Of a DNA stretch of 64,000 bases, positions 27,599 through 37,644 are shown in pieces. The position numbers and the translations under genes were made by a program. The notes under the pieces were generated by a model. The model was given only the letters and a program-made list of their open reading frames with translations, was not told the DNA's origin and made no database searches. Source of the stretch: Pirellulaceae bacterium (GTDB lineage: Bacteria > Planctomycetota > Planctomycetia > Pirellulales > Pirellulaceae); assembly GCA_029243025.1 (NCBI GenBank), contig JAQWSU010000050.1, forward strand, positions 1 through 64,000. Direction: 5' to 3'. The stretch's first letter is position 1; each line of letters opens with the position of its first letter.

Positions 27599-28036
27599 AT
27601 GAGACCTGAATTCTGGGCGGTCCTGACGGCGTTCTGTTGGGCGATAGGTTCGTTACTCGAAAAACGCGGAGTGCAGCTAGGGAATTTCGCACCTGTCATG
27701 GGCACGACAATTCGGACCAGCACGTCGGTGCTACTTCTGTTGGTGATCTCCTATCCATTTTGGGGGCAGACGAAAACGGTCGGAATGAAACCCATCTTGC
27801 TTATTGCAATTGGTGGCGGTCTGATTACGGGATGTCTTGGAATCATCTGCCTCTATTCGGCACTTAAAACGGGCCAGCTTTCGATCGTGCTGACCATCGC
27901 CTTTTGCCTGACTCCCGTGGTCGGCTCATTGTTGGGTTACCTGTTTTTAGATGAACGCCTCAAACTAACTCAGCTCTTGGGAATCGGTTTGTGCATTGCC
28001 GGGGCGGCCTTGGTTACGCTGTTTAAAAATCATTGA
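27599..28036 (+). CDS. EamA-family (DMT) transporter, single-repeat size
   Basis: A 145-aa membrane protein with about five spans, equal to one EamA repeat. It begins FWAVLTAFCWAIGSLLEKRG, a typical EamA first helix with a charged end, and ends with YLFLDERLKLTQLLGIGLCIAGAALVTL, the classic final EamA hairpin containing the conserved Asp-Glu-Arg. Most EamA transporters have two repeats (about 300 aa); single-repeat ones work as dimers. A strong ribosome binding site (GAGGGGAAACA) precedes the ATG. The substrate is unknown and no operon partner is visible. Confidence 0.8.
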   Translation: MRPEFWAVLTAFCWAIGSLLEKRGVQLGNFAPVMGTTIRTSTSVLLLLVISYPFWGQTKTVGMKPILLIAIGGGLITGCLGIICLYSALKTGQLSIVLTIAFCLTPVVGSLLGYLFLDERLKLTQLLGIGLCIAGAALVTLFKNH

Positions 28037-28657
28037 TGACGTATCGGAAATCAATAACGGAAAAGGATTTCGTCCTGGTCGGAGAGAAGACAGGAAGTTT
28101 CTGAGTGGTCAGAGACCGGGGATGATTGCCCGGTTGAATGACCAAGCTGTGCAGGCATCGATTCGAGGCTTGGACAGCGAAAAGATCATTCATTTCTGAT
28201 GCAGTCCGGATTAAAACGAACTGAATCGCCAGTGAGCAGCGCATTGTCTTCTTTACAATCTCTGTTCAGCCATGCCAACTCGATAATAGAGCTTAGCGAA
28301 TCTGAATTCATGCGTCGTCAGATTAAGTTTGCAATCGATACTAATCGGAATCAATAATCTCTTCACACGATACCTGACGTGAAAAAGCGTGCCCGCGATA
28401 GAATCTGGTGCGCAGTGTGTGGGGTTTTAGGTCGTGAGCTTGGAATTGCGGGTCCAACGTCCGATTAGCAATGTCTGATTTCATGGATGCTTGCAATTGT
28501 TGCGAGGCGATTCGATTTGGCGTTTGCCAGCGGCAGTCATTAAAGTCACTGGCTGTCACAATTTGATTCGCAGGCGTTGTCGAGGAGTTTTTTCGCATTT
28601 CTATTTCGGGGGTCAGTTGTTGACGCTGCGATTTTTTGATTTTGAGGGCAAAAGAAA
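28037..28657. other. Intergenic region
   Basis: 621 bp with no credible gene. Short frames in it are compositionally random. The stretch just before 28658 is T/A-rich and probably holds the promoter and leader of the next gene. Confidence 0.4.
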
Positions 28658-30403
28658 ATGATGCGATCTCTGCGTATGTATTTTGGGTCTTTGGACAGAC
28701 AGAATCTTGACCGACGACTTAAGTCGGATCCGATCTTACCCTCACAGATCGTCGTTTTGACTTTGATCGCTTGCTTTTTCGTTAGCCCAATACCATTGGA
28801 TGCGGACGCAGTGAGAACGGTGCTTCGTTGGCAGGAGGATGAAACGCTCAGTGGCAAACAACATGGCGCTCGTGGAATGTGGCGAGACAATTTGTGGGGC
28901 TTTTCGTTCGATACGGGAGAGACCTGGGCCTACGATGGGCAACAGTTCCTACCTGCCGGGAAAATGCCAGGTAGGCAGCGACCGCTCATGTCGCTCTTCA
29001 CGGATGATGGCATCTTTGTTGTTGCGCCCAGTAGGCATGATGGTGTCGTTACGGCAGATGTCCTGTTTTCACCCGATGGATTTGCAGACTATCAACTGCA
29101 ACTTTCTTTGAATTCAACCACCAGTGGAACCCCATTCGCTTCCGCACAAGACCACTCCCTCGTTGATTTGGGAGACAGTCGTTTATTGTTTTTCGAATAC
29201 AGTGATGAATCGCGAGTGTTTTACAGTGGAAATGCTGGCCAGAATTGGGACCTGCTGTTCGAACCTGATTCCACGTCAATTCGGCATTTTCATGGAGCGT
29301 TTTTTGATCCAGATTACGAAAAGCTATATGTGATGAGTGGAGACAGTAATGCCCAGTCAAGCATTATGGTCACCGACGATCTTTTTGGTGAGCATGGATT
29401 GATCAACGATCCCGGTTTATGGCGAACTCGCTGGGGAATGGATGATCCCGGTCGGAAAACGTTGGAAACGGAATGGCTGCTCAAGCCTTTGGGTCTTGAT
29501 CGCAGTCAGCATTCTCGCTCCGTTGAGATGGAGATTGACGGAGATTACGTCTATTGGGGGGAAGATACCGGACGGCCCAGTGGTCAAAAAATGTTTCGGG
29601 CACACCGCCAAACGATGGAGGTTGAGGAGGTGGGCAGCGGAGGGATCATTGGTAGTCCGTGGCGCTTTCTTAAAACATCGGACGACAGGTTTCTCTTCTT
29701 AACCTCCGCAATTCATTGGCAAGGTGAGTTGTTTCCGGGCAGCGATGAATTTCTTCATCTCTATGAAATGACGGAGGACGGGAGTGATTACCGAGAGCTT
29801 GCAAGATTCAGCACACTCCATGAACTTTACAGTGGTTCGATGCCATTTGGTTTTGCTGAGGCTTTCGAGCGATTATGGATCAACGGCTACAACATAAGCG
29901 ATCCGGAATACGATGTCGTTGGAAGTCTGATCGAAGTTGGGCTAGGAGATTTGAATGATGATGAGCAGTTGACAGCGATCGATATTGATTTGCTCAGTGC
30001 TGCGATTCGAAATCAGCAGTATCAGCCGATTTTCGATCTCGACATGGACGGCCGAGTGGATGGTGGTGATCGGGATTTGTGGGTGAATGAGTTGAAAGAT
30101 TCGTTTTATGGAGACTCTAATCTTGACGGCGAATTTAGCTCCGATGATCTTACACACGCTTTGCAGTTTGCAGAATACGAAGACGACCTTCCACGGAACT
30201 CCGGCTGGGCGGCTGGCGATTGGAATGGTGATGGCGACTTTACTTCAGCCGACCTTGTGCTGGCGTTTGAGGGTGGCGCGTACGAGCAGGGACCTCGTGT
30301 GCACGCCGCGGTGCCCGAGCCACGGTCATGGACGCTCTTGGTGGTCGCTCTTGTCGGAATCCTCTTGAGTCGTCAGATTCGAGCGGCCTGCGTTGTCAGT
30401 TGA
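28658..30403 (+). CDS. Exported protein with dockerin-like tail and PEP-CTERM-like anchor
   Basis: A 581-aa protein with an N-terminal hydrophobic segment (IVVLTLIACFFVSPIPLDADA). The N-terminal two thirds contain sialidase/propeller-like strands (FSFDTGETWAYD, FYSGNAGQNWDLLF and similar) but no complete catalytic set that I recognise. Residues about 430-545 are dockerin-like: GDLNDDEQLTAIDIDLL, NLDGEFSSDDL and GDWNGDGDFTSADLV. The C-terminus is VPEPRSWTLLVVALVGILLS followed by RQIRAACVVS, a PEP-CTERM-like sorting signal whose basic tail is less compact than in the other three PEP-CTERM proteins of the window. Having both a dockerin-like module and a sorting tail is unusual. Confidence 0.75.
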   Translation: MMRSLRMYFGSLDRQNLDRRLKSDPILPSQIVVLTLIACFFVSPIPLDADAVRTVLRWQEDETLSGKQHGARGMWRDNLWGFSFDTGETWAYDGQQFLPAGKMPGRQRPLMSLFTDDGIFVVAPSRHDGVVTADVLFSPDGFADYQLQLSLNSTTSGTPFASAQDHSLVDLGDSRLLFFEYSDESRVFYSGNAGQNWDLLFEPDSTSIRHFHGAFFDPDYEKLYVMSGDSNAQSSIMVTDDLFGEHGLINDPGLWRTRWGMDDPGRKTLETEWLLKPLGLDRSQHSRSVEMEIDGDYVYWGEDTGRPSGQKMFRAHRQTMEVEEVGSGGIIGSPWRFLKTSDDRFLFLTSAIHWQGELFPGSDEFLHLYEMTEDGSDYRELARFSTLHELYSGSMPFGFAEAFERLWINGYNISDPEYDVVGSLIEVGLGDLNDDEQLTAIDIDLLSAAIRNQQYQPIFDLDMDGRVDGGDRDLWVNELKDSFYGDSNLDGEFSSDDLTHALQFAEYEDDLPRNSGWAAGDWNGDGDFTSADLVLAFEGGAYEQGPRVHAAVPEPRSWTLLVVALVGILLSRQIRAACVVS

Positions 30404-30520
30404 ACCTGACTGGTCATCGCACTGATGGGACGTTTTTCGTGCCAATCTGAATGGATGACTCGTTTCGAGCAAAGATGATCCATGGCAGATTTTGTTGTTC
30501 AAAAAGATGGGGATATTCAG

Positions 30521-31879
30521 TCAATTCTTGGCGGCTTGTTCCGCCAATTGCTTTGCGGTGGGGAGTTGGCTGAGATCGTTCTCCTGAATCGTCAAATGTA
30601 AAGCCCGATTCCAGAGGTGTGGGCAGAAGATGTGGATCAGGCCATTGTCGATGACCGCATCGAGATAAGAAACATTGTGATTGAACCATCCTGACTTTTC
30701 TGGGTTGGGCGGAGTCCCGTTCGCGAAAAGAAACTGAGGCTCTGTCCACTGGCGGCCTCCATCGGTTGACAATGTGATCCAAATCTCCGATCGGTCACGC
30801 ATGCCGTCCATGTTTCCACTTAAGCCGGTGTATTGCGAGCCAAGGTGGCGGTTGTGGAAAAGACTGATCAGCGTTCTGCCATCGCTGAGATGAAACACCA
30901 TCGGTGGTGCGTCGGGATGAACCAGCTGAGAGGCGGCCGGCTGTGACCAAGTTTGTCCCGCATCCGTACTGCGAGCTGTCCAGATTTTTCCCGTGGGAGT
31001 GCGGGCCATGAACAAAACTTCATTGTTGCCCAAATCAATCGGTCGACCTTCATCCATGCGTTCATACTTTGGGGCGAACCAGCCATTGGGGCGCGTTCCG
31101 GGTAAGAGCGACCAGGATTCACCCTGGTCAGTGCTCCGTAGAAGGTACTGTCGCGTTTGCAATGGATTCTTGGACCAATCAGCTGCGTGGGATCCAATCA
31201 GCCATGCCCCACTGTCTGTCTCGCACATGCGAGTTACGGACATGCCAAGAAAACCAGGGTCATTCTTTGGCTTGATCAGTTTTGCGTTGCTCCAACTGTG
31301 TCCGTCATCGTCGGACCAGCGAAAGCCAATCGGCGTGTTTTCGTGTCGTCCCTTTTCACGACTGTACTTACTCGGGATCGGCTGTGTGCCGAATGCGTAG
31401 ATCCGTTTGCTTCCTTGAGGAATAAAAGGTACGAATCCGTGTTGGCTGTAGTCGATGTCGAAAGCAACGCTGGGGCCTTGCCAGCTGGCCCCATTGTCAC
31501 GAGAACGGTAGGCAAGTAGATCATTTACCTTTCCACCCCCCGCTGCATAGTGATTGCCCTCAGGGAACATCAGTAATAGGTCCCCTTTCGGCGTGCGAAC
31601 CGCTCGTGTTTCGAACAGCCCTCTGAGGCCCTTCCTGGCGACGTGGACCACTTGGCCCTTCAGCGATTTATGATGAATCAGTCCCAACTCAGCGTCGAAG
31701 ACGAAGTTTTGAGGCGGATCGGTTTTTGTCAGCCTGATTGGATTCTTGATGCCAATCACAACCGAATCAAGTAATGAGTCATCTGCTTGGACGGCGTTGG
31801 ATAGGTTCTGTCTGCAGGGAATTATCAGGAGCAAAATGATCAGGCCAAGTAGGCACCGATATTGTATGGGGGTTCGCAT
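30521..31879 (-). CDS. Exo-alpha-sialidase-like BNR-repeat protein
   Basis: From ATG 31879 the product is 452 aa, with a signal peptide (CLLGLIILLLIIPC). Five Asp-box (BNR) repeats S/R-x-D-x-G-x-x-W are visible: SRDNGASW, SDDDGHSW, STDQGESW, STDAGQTW and STDGGRQW, typical of six-bladed sialidase propellers. Candidate arginines of the triad occur in FETRAVRTPKGD and RMCETD, but I could not confirm all three. Cleavage of terminal sialic acid is the family's main role, though planctomycete members often belong to sulphated-glycan clusters with other specificities. The upstream frame to 31972 adds a non-signal extension and is not preferred. Confidence 0.75.
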   Translation of the reverse strand: MRTPIQYRCLLGLIILLLIIPCRQNLSNAVQADDSLLDSVVIGIKNPIRLTKTDPPQNFVFDAELGLIHHKSLKGQVVHVARKGLRGLFETRAVRTPKGDLLLMFPEGNHYAAGGGKVNDLLAYRSRDNGASWQGPSVAFDIDYSQHGFVPFIPQGSKRIYAFGTQPIPSKYSREKGRHENTPIGFRWSDDDGHSWSNAKLIKPKNDPGFLGMSVTRMCETDSGAWLIGSHAADWSKNPLQTRQYLLRSTDQGESWSLLPGTRPNGWFAPKYERMDEGRPIDLGNNEVLFMARTPTGKIWTARSTDAGQTWSQPAASQLVHPDAPPMVFHLSDGRTLISLFHNRHLGSQYTGLSGNMDGMRDRSEIWITLSTDGGRQWTEPQFLFANGTPPNPEKSGWFNHNVSYLDAVIDNGLIHIFCPHLWNRALHLTIQENDLSQLPTAKQLAEQAAKN

Positions 31880-32425
31880 GGCAATTGGCTCGAATGCTTT
31901 TCGAGATTGATGGATGTTGAGCTGTCTGATGATGATTATCCAACTTTCTGGTTGTGGAGCAACGGTTTTCACGTGTTGGTTTCCTTTTCGGCGTCATCAG
32001 AGTTGAGTGGGATTTGGCAAAAAATCAGGCATTGGCTCAGACGGTAAGCTGCTTTCCTCTGTTTCTGGCCAGAATCCCACAATGAACGACCGGTGAGCGG
32101 AGTAGGTCGCTCTTGGTGGGTTGATCATGGAATCGAGTTCCGACGGGCCCTTGACCGAACCGATCCGATCTCGTCATGGTGACAAAACGGTATTTCGGTT
32201 TGTGCTTATGAGGTTTCCGCAGAATTCGGTTTGCTCCTTTTGTGCGAATGGGCCAGTGGGATTGATTTCGAATGCGAGCGGTGGTGGACTTGGATTCAAT
32301 CTCGCATCGCAGATAGAATGTGATGGACGCAAACAGGTGATCGCAAACATGAGGCCTAGGATGAATTAGGTCTGTAATGGTCGGGAATTCGTTGCTGAAG
32401 ATGGTTGAGAGAAAGATGGGAGTCC
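31880..32425. other. Intergenic region between divergent genes
   Basis: About 545 bp between the sialidase-like and APC permease genes. It contains only unconvincing frames. Promoters in both directions are expected but not identified. Confidence 0.4.
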
Positions 32426-33721
32426 ATGAGTAGGGTGCAGAGTCCAGGATTGCGGCGAGAGCTTGGCGTCTTTGGTGCGATGATGATGGGCCTGGGCTCA
32501 ATTGTCGGAACAGGAGTGTTTGTCAGCATTGGATTTGCGGCGGAAGTCGCCGGTTCGAGCGTGCTTTTAGCGATTGTGTTTGCGTCTTTGGTTGCCATGT
32601 GTAACGGTCTAAGCAGTGCGCAACTTGCAGCCAATCATCCTGTGAGCGGCGGAACCTATGAATATGGTTACAAGTGGTTGTCACCTCGTTTGGGTTTTAC
32701 TGCTGGTTGGATGTTCATGTGTGCGAAATCGGCTTCAGCCGCGACAGCAGCCCTCGGTTTCGCCGGTTATTTACTGAACACGATCGGTTATGACCAGAAC
32801 GAGTATCGACTTTCGGTTGCTCTTATTGCCCTCTGCGCGTTGACCGTGGTTGCATTGACGGGAATCCAACGAACAAGTCGAGCGAACATCTTGATCGTTG
32901 TTGTGACACTGTGCTCTCTCATGTTTTTTGTCCTCGCCGGTATGCCTTGGGTCGCGGCACCTGCCGATGAAAAACCGCTGAAGTTTTTTCAGGAATCAGG
33001 TGATGGATTTGGATTATTGCAGGCAACGGCTCTGATGTTTGTGGCCTATACGGGTTATGGTCGGATCGCGACATTGGGCGAAGAGGTCAGGGAGCCACGA
33101 CGTACAATCCCTCTTGCAGTGATTTGCACGCTGGCCGTGTCCATGTGTTTGTATTTCAGCGTTGCTTATATCGCCTTAGCCGTCGTAGGAGCAGAAACTT
33201 ACGGTGAATTAACCCGTAACCAAGTGGCGCCGCTGCAAGCGATTGCCGAAAAGTTTCCAGTTTCCGGTGCAAGCCTCATCCTCGCGATCGGCGCGATGAC
33301 TTCGATGCTCGGCGTGCTTTTGAATCTGCTACTGGGTTTGTCACGCGTTTTATTTGCGATGGCCCGAAGAGGTGATATGCCACACGGATTGTCTGCGGTC
33401 AGCGCGGAGACAGGTATACCGTGGAGCGCGACCCTCGTGGTTTCGGCCATTATTGGTGGCTTGGTTCTTTTCAGTGATGTGCGAGTGACCTGGTCGTTTA
33501 GCGCATTCACGGTGTTGATTTACTATGCGCTCACCAACATCTGCGCGCTGCGATTGGCCCCGCAGGAACGCTTATTTCCGATTTGGCCTGCTTGGTGTGG
33601 ATTGGGCGCATGCCTTTTTCTCGCCTTCTGGGTGAATTGGGGCGTCTGGCTAGTGGGACTTGCATTGATCGGCATTGGCTTAGTTTGGCACGAGTTGATC
33701 TCGCGTCGAGCGAAGTTCTAA
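32426..33721 (+). CDS. APC-family amino acid permease
   Basis: A 431-aa inner-membrane protein with about 12 hydrophobic spans. The first span contains GLGSIVGTGVFVSIGFAAE, the helix-1 glycine-rich break (G-S-I-V-G-T-G) that holds substrate in the amino acid-polyamine-organocation superfamily. Span 2 has the typical LSSAQLAANHPVSGGTYEYGYKW start, and GYGRIATLGEEVREPRRTIP is the conserved helix 6-7 region. The start ATG 32426 follows GAAAGATGGGAG; a TTG at 32405 is also in frame. It probably imports amino acids by symport. No neighbour suggests which one. Confidence 0.85.
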   Translation: MSRVQSPGLRRELGVFGAMMMGLGSIVGTGVFVSIGFAAEVAGSSVLLAIVFASLVAMCNGLSSAQLAANHPVSGGTYEYGYKWLSPRLGFTAGWMFMCAKSASAATAALGFAGYLLNTIGYDQNEYRLSVALIALCALTVVALTGIQRTSRANILIVVVTLCSLMFFVLAGMPWVAAPADEKPLKFFQESGDGFGLLQATALMFVAYTGYGRIATLGEEVREPRRTIPLAVICTLAVSMCLYFSVAYIALAVVGAETYGELTRNQVAPLQAIAEKFPVSGASLILAIGAMTSMLGVLLNLLLGLSRVLFAMARRGDMPHGLSAVSAETGIPWSATLVVSAIIGGLVLFSDVRVTWSFSAFTVLIYYALTNICALRLAPQERLFPIWPAWCGLGACLFLAFWVNWGVWLVGLALIGIGLVWHELISRRAKF

Positions 33722-34036
33722 TGAGAGCCATGCGTTGAAATGGCCAGGCTGTTGTCTGAATTGTCCTCCGCAGCCAGGTCGCGTGACTCGGGTCGTCAGG
33801 TCATCACCTCAACGAGAAACTGCGAGCCTTTTGCAACCGAGTTTCCAGCGGTGAAACTTGAGGGGAAGCAATTCGATCCAGGAGTGATCTCTGCGACTGA
33901 CCTGCCTCCTGCCAATCTTCCCATTTCGTGCCACGTCCAAATTAATTGGTTGAATTGGTGCGAAGATAGATGTGATCTGTTGGGTGAACGGGTATGATGC
34001 GGGTTGCATTCCTTCACTTCAAATGGAGTTATCGTC
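33722..34036. other. Intergenic region
   Basis: 315 bp. Frames on both strands (for example minus strand 33796-34017) show no domain or ribosome binding site. GGAG at 34025-34028 is the likely Shine-Dalgarno sequence of the next gene. Confidence 0.4.
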
Positions 34037-37000
34037 GTGGGTATTCATCGGTTTCTGCTTTCGTCGATCTTGTGGGGTTCTTTGGTTTCACTCGTGTTTG
34101 CAGCGGATTGGCCAACCTGGCGACACGATGCAAATCGATCCGCAACAACTTCTGAGCAATTACCTCAGCAGCTTCATCTGCAATGGACATGGAAATTTCC
34201 TGAGTTGAAGCCGGCTTGGAATGAAGACGAACGGCTGCACTTTGATGCGCATTACGAGCCCATTGTTGCCAATGGCATTCTGTATGTCAGTTCACCCAGA
34301 AATCACTCGGTCGCGGCGATTGATGTCGAGAAGGGACTCCGTAAATGGCGGTTTTTTGCTGACGGACCGATTCGATTTGCGCCAGTTCACTTCAATGGCA
34401 GGGTCTACTTTGGAGCCGATGATGGCTGCATGTATTGTCTCGATGCCGAGTCGGGGGAGATCCATTGGAAATTTAATGGGGCACCATCAAATCGATTGGC
34501 GATGGGGAACGAAAGGCTGATCTCCGTTTGGCCCGTACGAACAGGGGCCGTTGTTCGAGATGGTCGTGTGCTGTTTACCAGCGGTGTTTGGCCTTTCGAA
34601 GGTACGATGCTTTATGAGTTGGATGCTGAGACGGGTAAGGAACTCCGGGTTACTGATTTGGGTGACCATTCTCCGCAAGGTTATCTGGCCATTAACGAAA
34701 CGTCGATTTTCATTCCCGGCGGTCGTTCCCGGGCTTATGTGATCGATCGGGCAACGGGGAAGAACGTACCATGTTCGTACGAATCAAAAGGGTTAACCGA
34801 TTACCATCTCGCTGCCGATGACGCATATCTGTTTCATGGCGATCGAGTTTTTCCTGCCGGTGCATCCAGTCCGAAAGCGTTGGGACTCGAAGCCGATCGG
34901 CCAGTTTTGGATCAGGGGAAAATCTATTTCACGAAGCAAAGTCAATTGCAGGCCGTTGACATCGTGAACATGCTGGAGGTTGAAAAAACCGATCGCAAGG
35001 GAAAGTCTTATGTTGCCAAACAGCCCCGAGAAATCTGGAAGTTAGAAAAACAGCCCGTCACGAAGGTTCATCTCAAAGCCGGTGATAGCTTGTTGGCCCA
35101 TGATCAGAAAAAACTGCTTGCCATTCGGACGCCCGCAACGGATGAGGGAACGCCCAGTGTGAGTTGGAGCCACGAGATCAGCGGGACGCCAGCGACGATG
35201 CTGGTCAGCAATGAGCGACTGTTTGTGGTAACCGAAGAAGGTGAAATTCATTGTTTTGGTAGTGAGCGAGGCATTCCGGGAACCTATCGAGAAGCGAAAC
35301 CTCGATCAATCGTGACGAATTCGGTTGACTTGAGTGCCCTGGTCGGTGCTGCAGAGAAAACGAATGGATACTGCTTATATGTTGGCGTGGAAAATGAAGC
35401 AGTACTCGAAGCGCTTGTGGATTTAACCGACTTTCACATTTTCGTGATCGATGATGATCCGAAGCTTGTTGATCGTTTAAGACGTCACTATGTCGCTCGT
35501 GGTGATTACGGTGAAAGAATTGTTGCCCGAGTTGGAGACTTTGAAACACTCCGCTTTTCCCCCTACTTCGCGAGCCTCGTGGTTTGCGATAAATCGGAGT
35601 TAGCCGGTCCCCAAGACGTCCAAGCAATTTACTCAACGGTCAGGCCCTATGGAGGGGCTCTCGTCTTCCGGGATAAGCCTGTCGAAGATGTACAACAGGC
35701 TGCGAAAAAACTAGAAAAGGCTGAGGTGAGTCGGGTTGATGGTTATACCATTGTGAAACGCCAAGGCGCTTTAGTGGGGTCGGCAAACTGGACGCATGAA
35801 TTCGGTGATGCTGCAAACTCTTTGATGTCGCAGGATAATTTGGTCAAAGCGCCACTCGGACTGCTGTGGTACGGTGGCCCTTCATCCGATGGCAGTTTGT
35901 TTTTTGATCGACATGATTGGCCTCCAAGTGCGCAAATCATCGACGGTCGCATGTTTTTTCAAGGACCAGCGACATTTGCCGCCGTCGATGTCTACACCGG
36001 ACAAATGTTGTGGAAGTTGCCACTTCCCACCGGTGTCAGCCCAGGGCGAAGATCGAATTGGGGATCTCACGGTTTCCATTTTGTCGCATTGAGCGATGGG
36101 GTTTACTTGGCATTCCCGGAAAAATGTGTGCGGATCGATCCGGACTCGGGCGAGGTACTCAACGAGTTCCGACTTGCTGAAGCGGGCGACTGGGGAAAGA
36201 TTCGCATTATCGATGACAAAATGGTGGTTCCCGTCTTCCGACCCACCGAAGGATCGAAGGAACAATTACCCACGAAACTCGTTGCACTAAATCGCTATTC
36301 CGGGGAAATCGTCTGGGAAGTTGAGTCGGAGACTGGATTTTCGCTGGTCTCGATGGCCAACGACAAAGTGTTCGTCTACGAAGGGAAACTAGCTGGGTTG
36401 TACGTCGGTGACAGTAAGGAACGTCGTCGCGGAATCCCTGTTCCGCAAAGTAAGACGACGGTGAAGTCTCTTGATCTTAATACGGGTTTGGTGAACTGGC
36501 AGCGTCCGACGGAGTACGCCGGCTCCTGGCTGACCTATTCCGCCAAACACGACGTGCTCTTGATGTCGAACAAAGAAGGTGTCAATGCGCTTTCTGGGAA
36601 AGACGGTGCCCCACTTTGGAGTAAACGATCTGACGGAGAAGGTTTTCGCGGGCATCCTGAAAATTATTGGGACAAAGTTATCGTCTGGGACGATTGGATT
36701 ATCGATCAACGCGGTCCCGGTAAGTCCTATGATGTTCGTACGGGTGACGAAATCGTTCGCATCAATCCCATTACGGGTACGGAATCGGATTGGCAATTCA
36801 CGAAGGTCGGACATCACTGCAATTATGCCATTGCAAATCCCCATATGATGACTTTTCGAGCGGCCTCGGCCGGTTTCTGCAATATTGAAACCGGCGAGAC
36901 GTCGCGACTCAATGGATTTCGATCTGGTTGCCGGAATAGTCTGATCCCGGCAAACGGTATTTTGAATGCACCCAACTTTGGCTACGGATGTACCTGTTCC

Positions 37001-37597
37001 TATTCGCTCTTTACATCACTTGCCATGGTTCACATCCCCGATGATGTGAACTATTGGAGTTACAGTCGATACGATGAAGAGATCGACGAAGTGAAACAGG
37101 TAGGCATCAATTTTGGCGCTCCCGGAGATCGCCGTGACGAGGCCGGGACGATGTGGCTGGACTATCCAAATGTTGGTGGTCCTTCGCCCAAACTCAAGAT
37201 CGAACTCAAAGCAGCAGATCCACAGTATTTTCGTCTGCACCCCAGCCAAATGCGAGGGGAAGGAACCAATTGGGTCAATGCGTCCGGAGTGGAGGGCGTG
37301 CAAAGCGTTTTGATCTCGGTTGGCAAGCCAGAAAGTGAAACACGAACCTTCGATTTGAAATTCTATTTTGCCGAACCGACGCCGGAAGTGGCCAAGGCTC
37401 GTAAGTTTGGCCTGTTTGTGCAGGGAAACAAGGTGCTAGAGGATTTTGATTTGATGGCGGAGGCTCAAGGTGCTCGTCGGGGTGTCGTACGAACGGTGAA
37501 AGGTGTTCGCGCGAAAGAAAAAATTGTTGTCGACTTTGAGGCCAATTCAAGCGTTCCTTTGTTATCGGGTATCGAAATATCACTCGTGAAAGAGTAG
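34037..37597 (+). CDS. Large exported PQQ-type beta-propeller protein with inserted Rossmann-like segment
   Basis: I choose GTG 34037, preceded by GGAG, giving 1186 aa with a signal peptide (FLLSSILWGSLVSLVFAADW); a TTG at 34004 is also in frame. The N- and C-halves carry quinoprotein/BamB-like propeller blades (WPTWRHDANRSA, AAIDVEKGLRKWRF, YCLDAESGEIHWKF, FAAVDVYTGQMLWKL and LNRYSGEIVWEVE). Between them, residues about 430-560 form a different fold resembling a class I methyltransferase: YCLYVGVENEAVLEAL, FHIFVIDDDPKLVDRL, RIVARVGDFETL and SLVVCD in the right order. The usual GxGxG is degenerate, so SAM binding is doubtful. A C-terminal domain (residues about 1020-1186) is beta-rich and may be carbohydrate-binding. 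Confidence 0.8.
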   Translation: MGIHRFLLSSILWGSLVSLVFAADWPTWRHDANRSATTSEQLPQQLHLQWTWKFPELKPAWNEDERLHFDAHYEPIVANGILYVSSPRNHSVAAIDVEKGLRKWRFFADGPIRFAPVHFNGRVYFGADDGCMYCLDAESGEIHWKFNGAPSNRLAMGNERLISVWPVRTGAVVRDGRVLFTSGVWPFEGTMLYELDAETGKELRVTDLGDHSPQGYLAINETSIFIPGGRSRAYVIDRATGKNVPCSYESKGLTDYHLAADDAYLFHGDRVFPAGASSPKALGLEADRPVLDQGKIYFTKQSQLQAVDIVNMLEVEKTDRKGKSYVAKQPREIWKLEKQPVTKVHLKAGDSLLAHDQKKLLAIRTPATDEGTPSVSWSHEISGTPATMLVSNERLFVVTEEGEIHCFGSERGIPGTYREAKPRSIVTNSVDLSALVGAAEKTNGYCLYVGVENEAVLEALVDLTDFHIFVIDDDPKLVDRLRRHYVARGDYGERIVARVGDFETLRFSPYFASLVVCDKSELAGPQDVQAIYSTVRPYGGALVFRDKPVEDVQQAAKKLEKAEVSRVDGYTIVKRQGALVGSANWTHEFGDAANSLMSQDNLVKAPLGLLWYGGPSSDGSLFFDRHDWPPSAQIIDGRMFFQGPATFAAVDVYTGQMLWKLPLPTGVSPGRRSNWGSHGFHFVALSDGVYLAFPEKCVRIDPDSGEVLNEFRLAEAGDWGKIRIIDDKMVVPVFRPTEGSKEQLPTKLVALNRYSGEIVWEVESETGFSLVSMANDKVFVYEGKLAGLYVGDSKERRRGIPVPQSKTTVKSLDLNTGLVNWQRPTEYAGSWLTYSAKHDVLLMSNKEGVNALSGKDGAPLWSKRSDGEGFRGHPENYWDKVIVWDDWIIDQRGPGKSYDVRTGDEIVRINPITGTESDWQFTKVGHHCNYAIANPHMMTFRAASAGFCNIETGETSRLNGFRSGCRNSLIPANGILNAPNFGYGCTCSYSLFTSLAMVHIPDDVNYWSYSRYDEEIDEVKQVGINFGAPGDRRDEAGTMWLDYPNVGGPSPKLKIELKAADPQYFRLHPSQMRGEGTNWVNASGVEGVQSVLISVGKPESETRTFDLKFYFAEPTPEVAKARKFGLFVQGNKVLEDFDLMAEAQGARRGVVRTVKGVRAKEKIVVDFEANSSVPLLSGIEISLVKE

Positions 37598-37644
37598 CCG
37601 GACCCGGAGGATTGCGTTATCGAATCAAAAGAGGGGTAGCAACG

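Noticed and set aside
33796-34017. A 73-codon minus-strand frame before the large propeller gene
   Set aside because: It overlaps the expected ribosome binding region of the propeller gene and has no recognised family.
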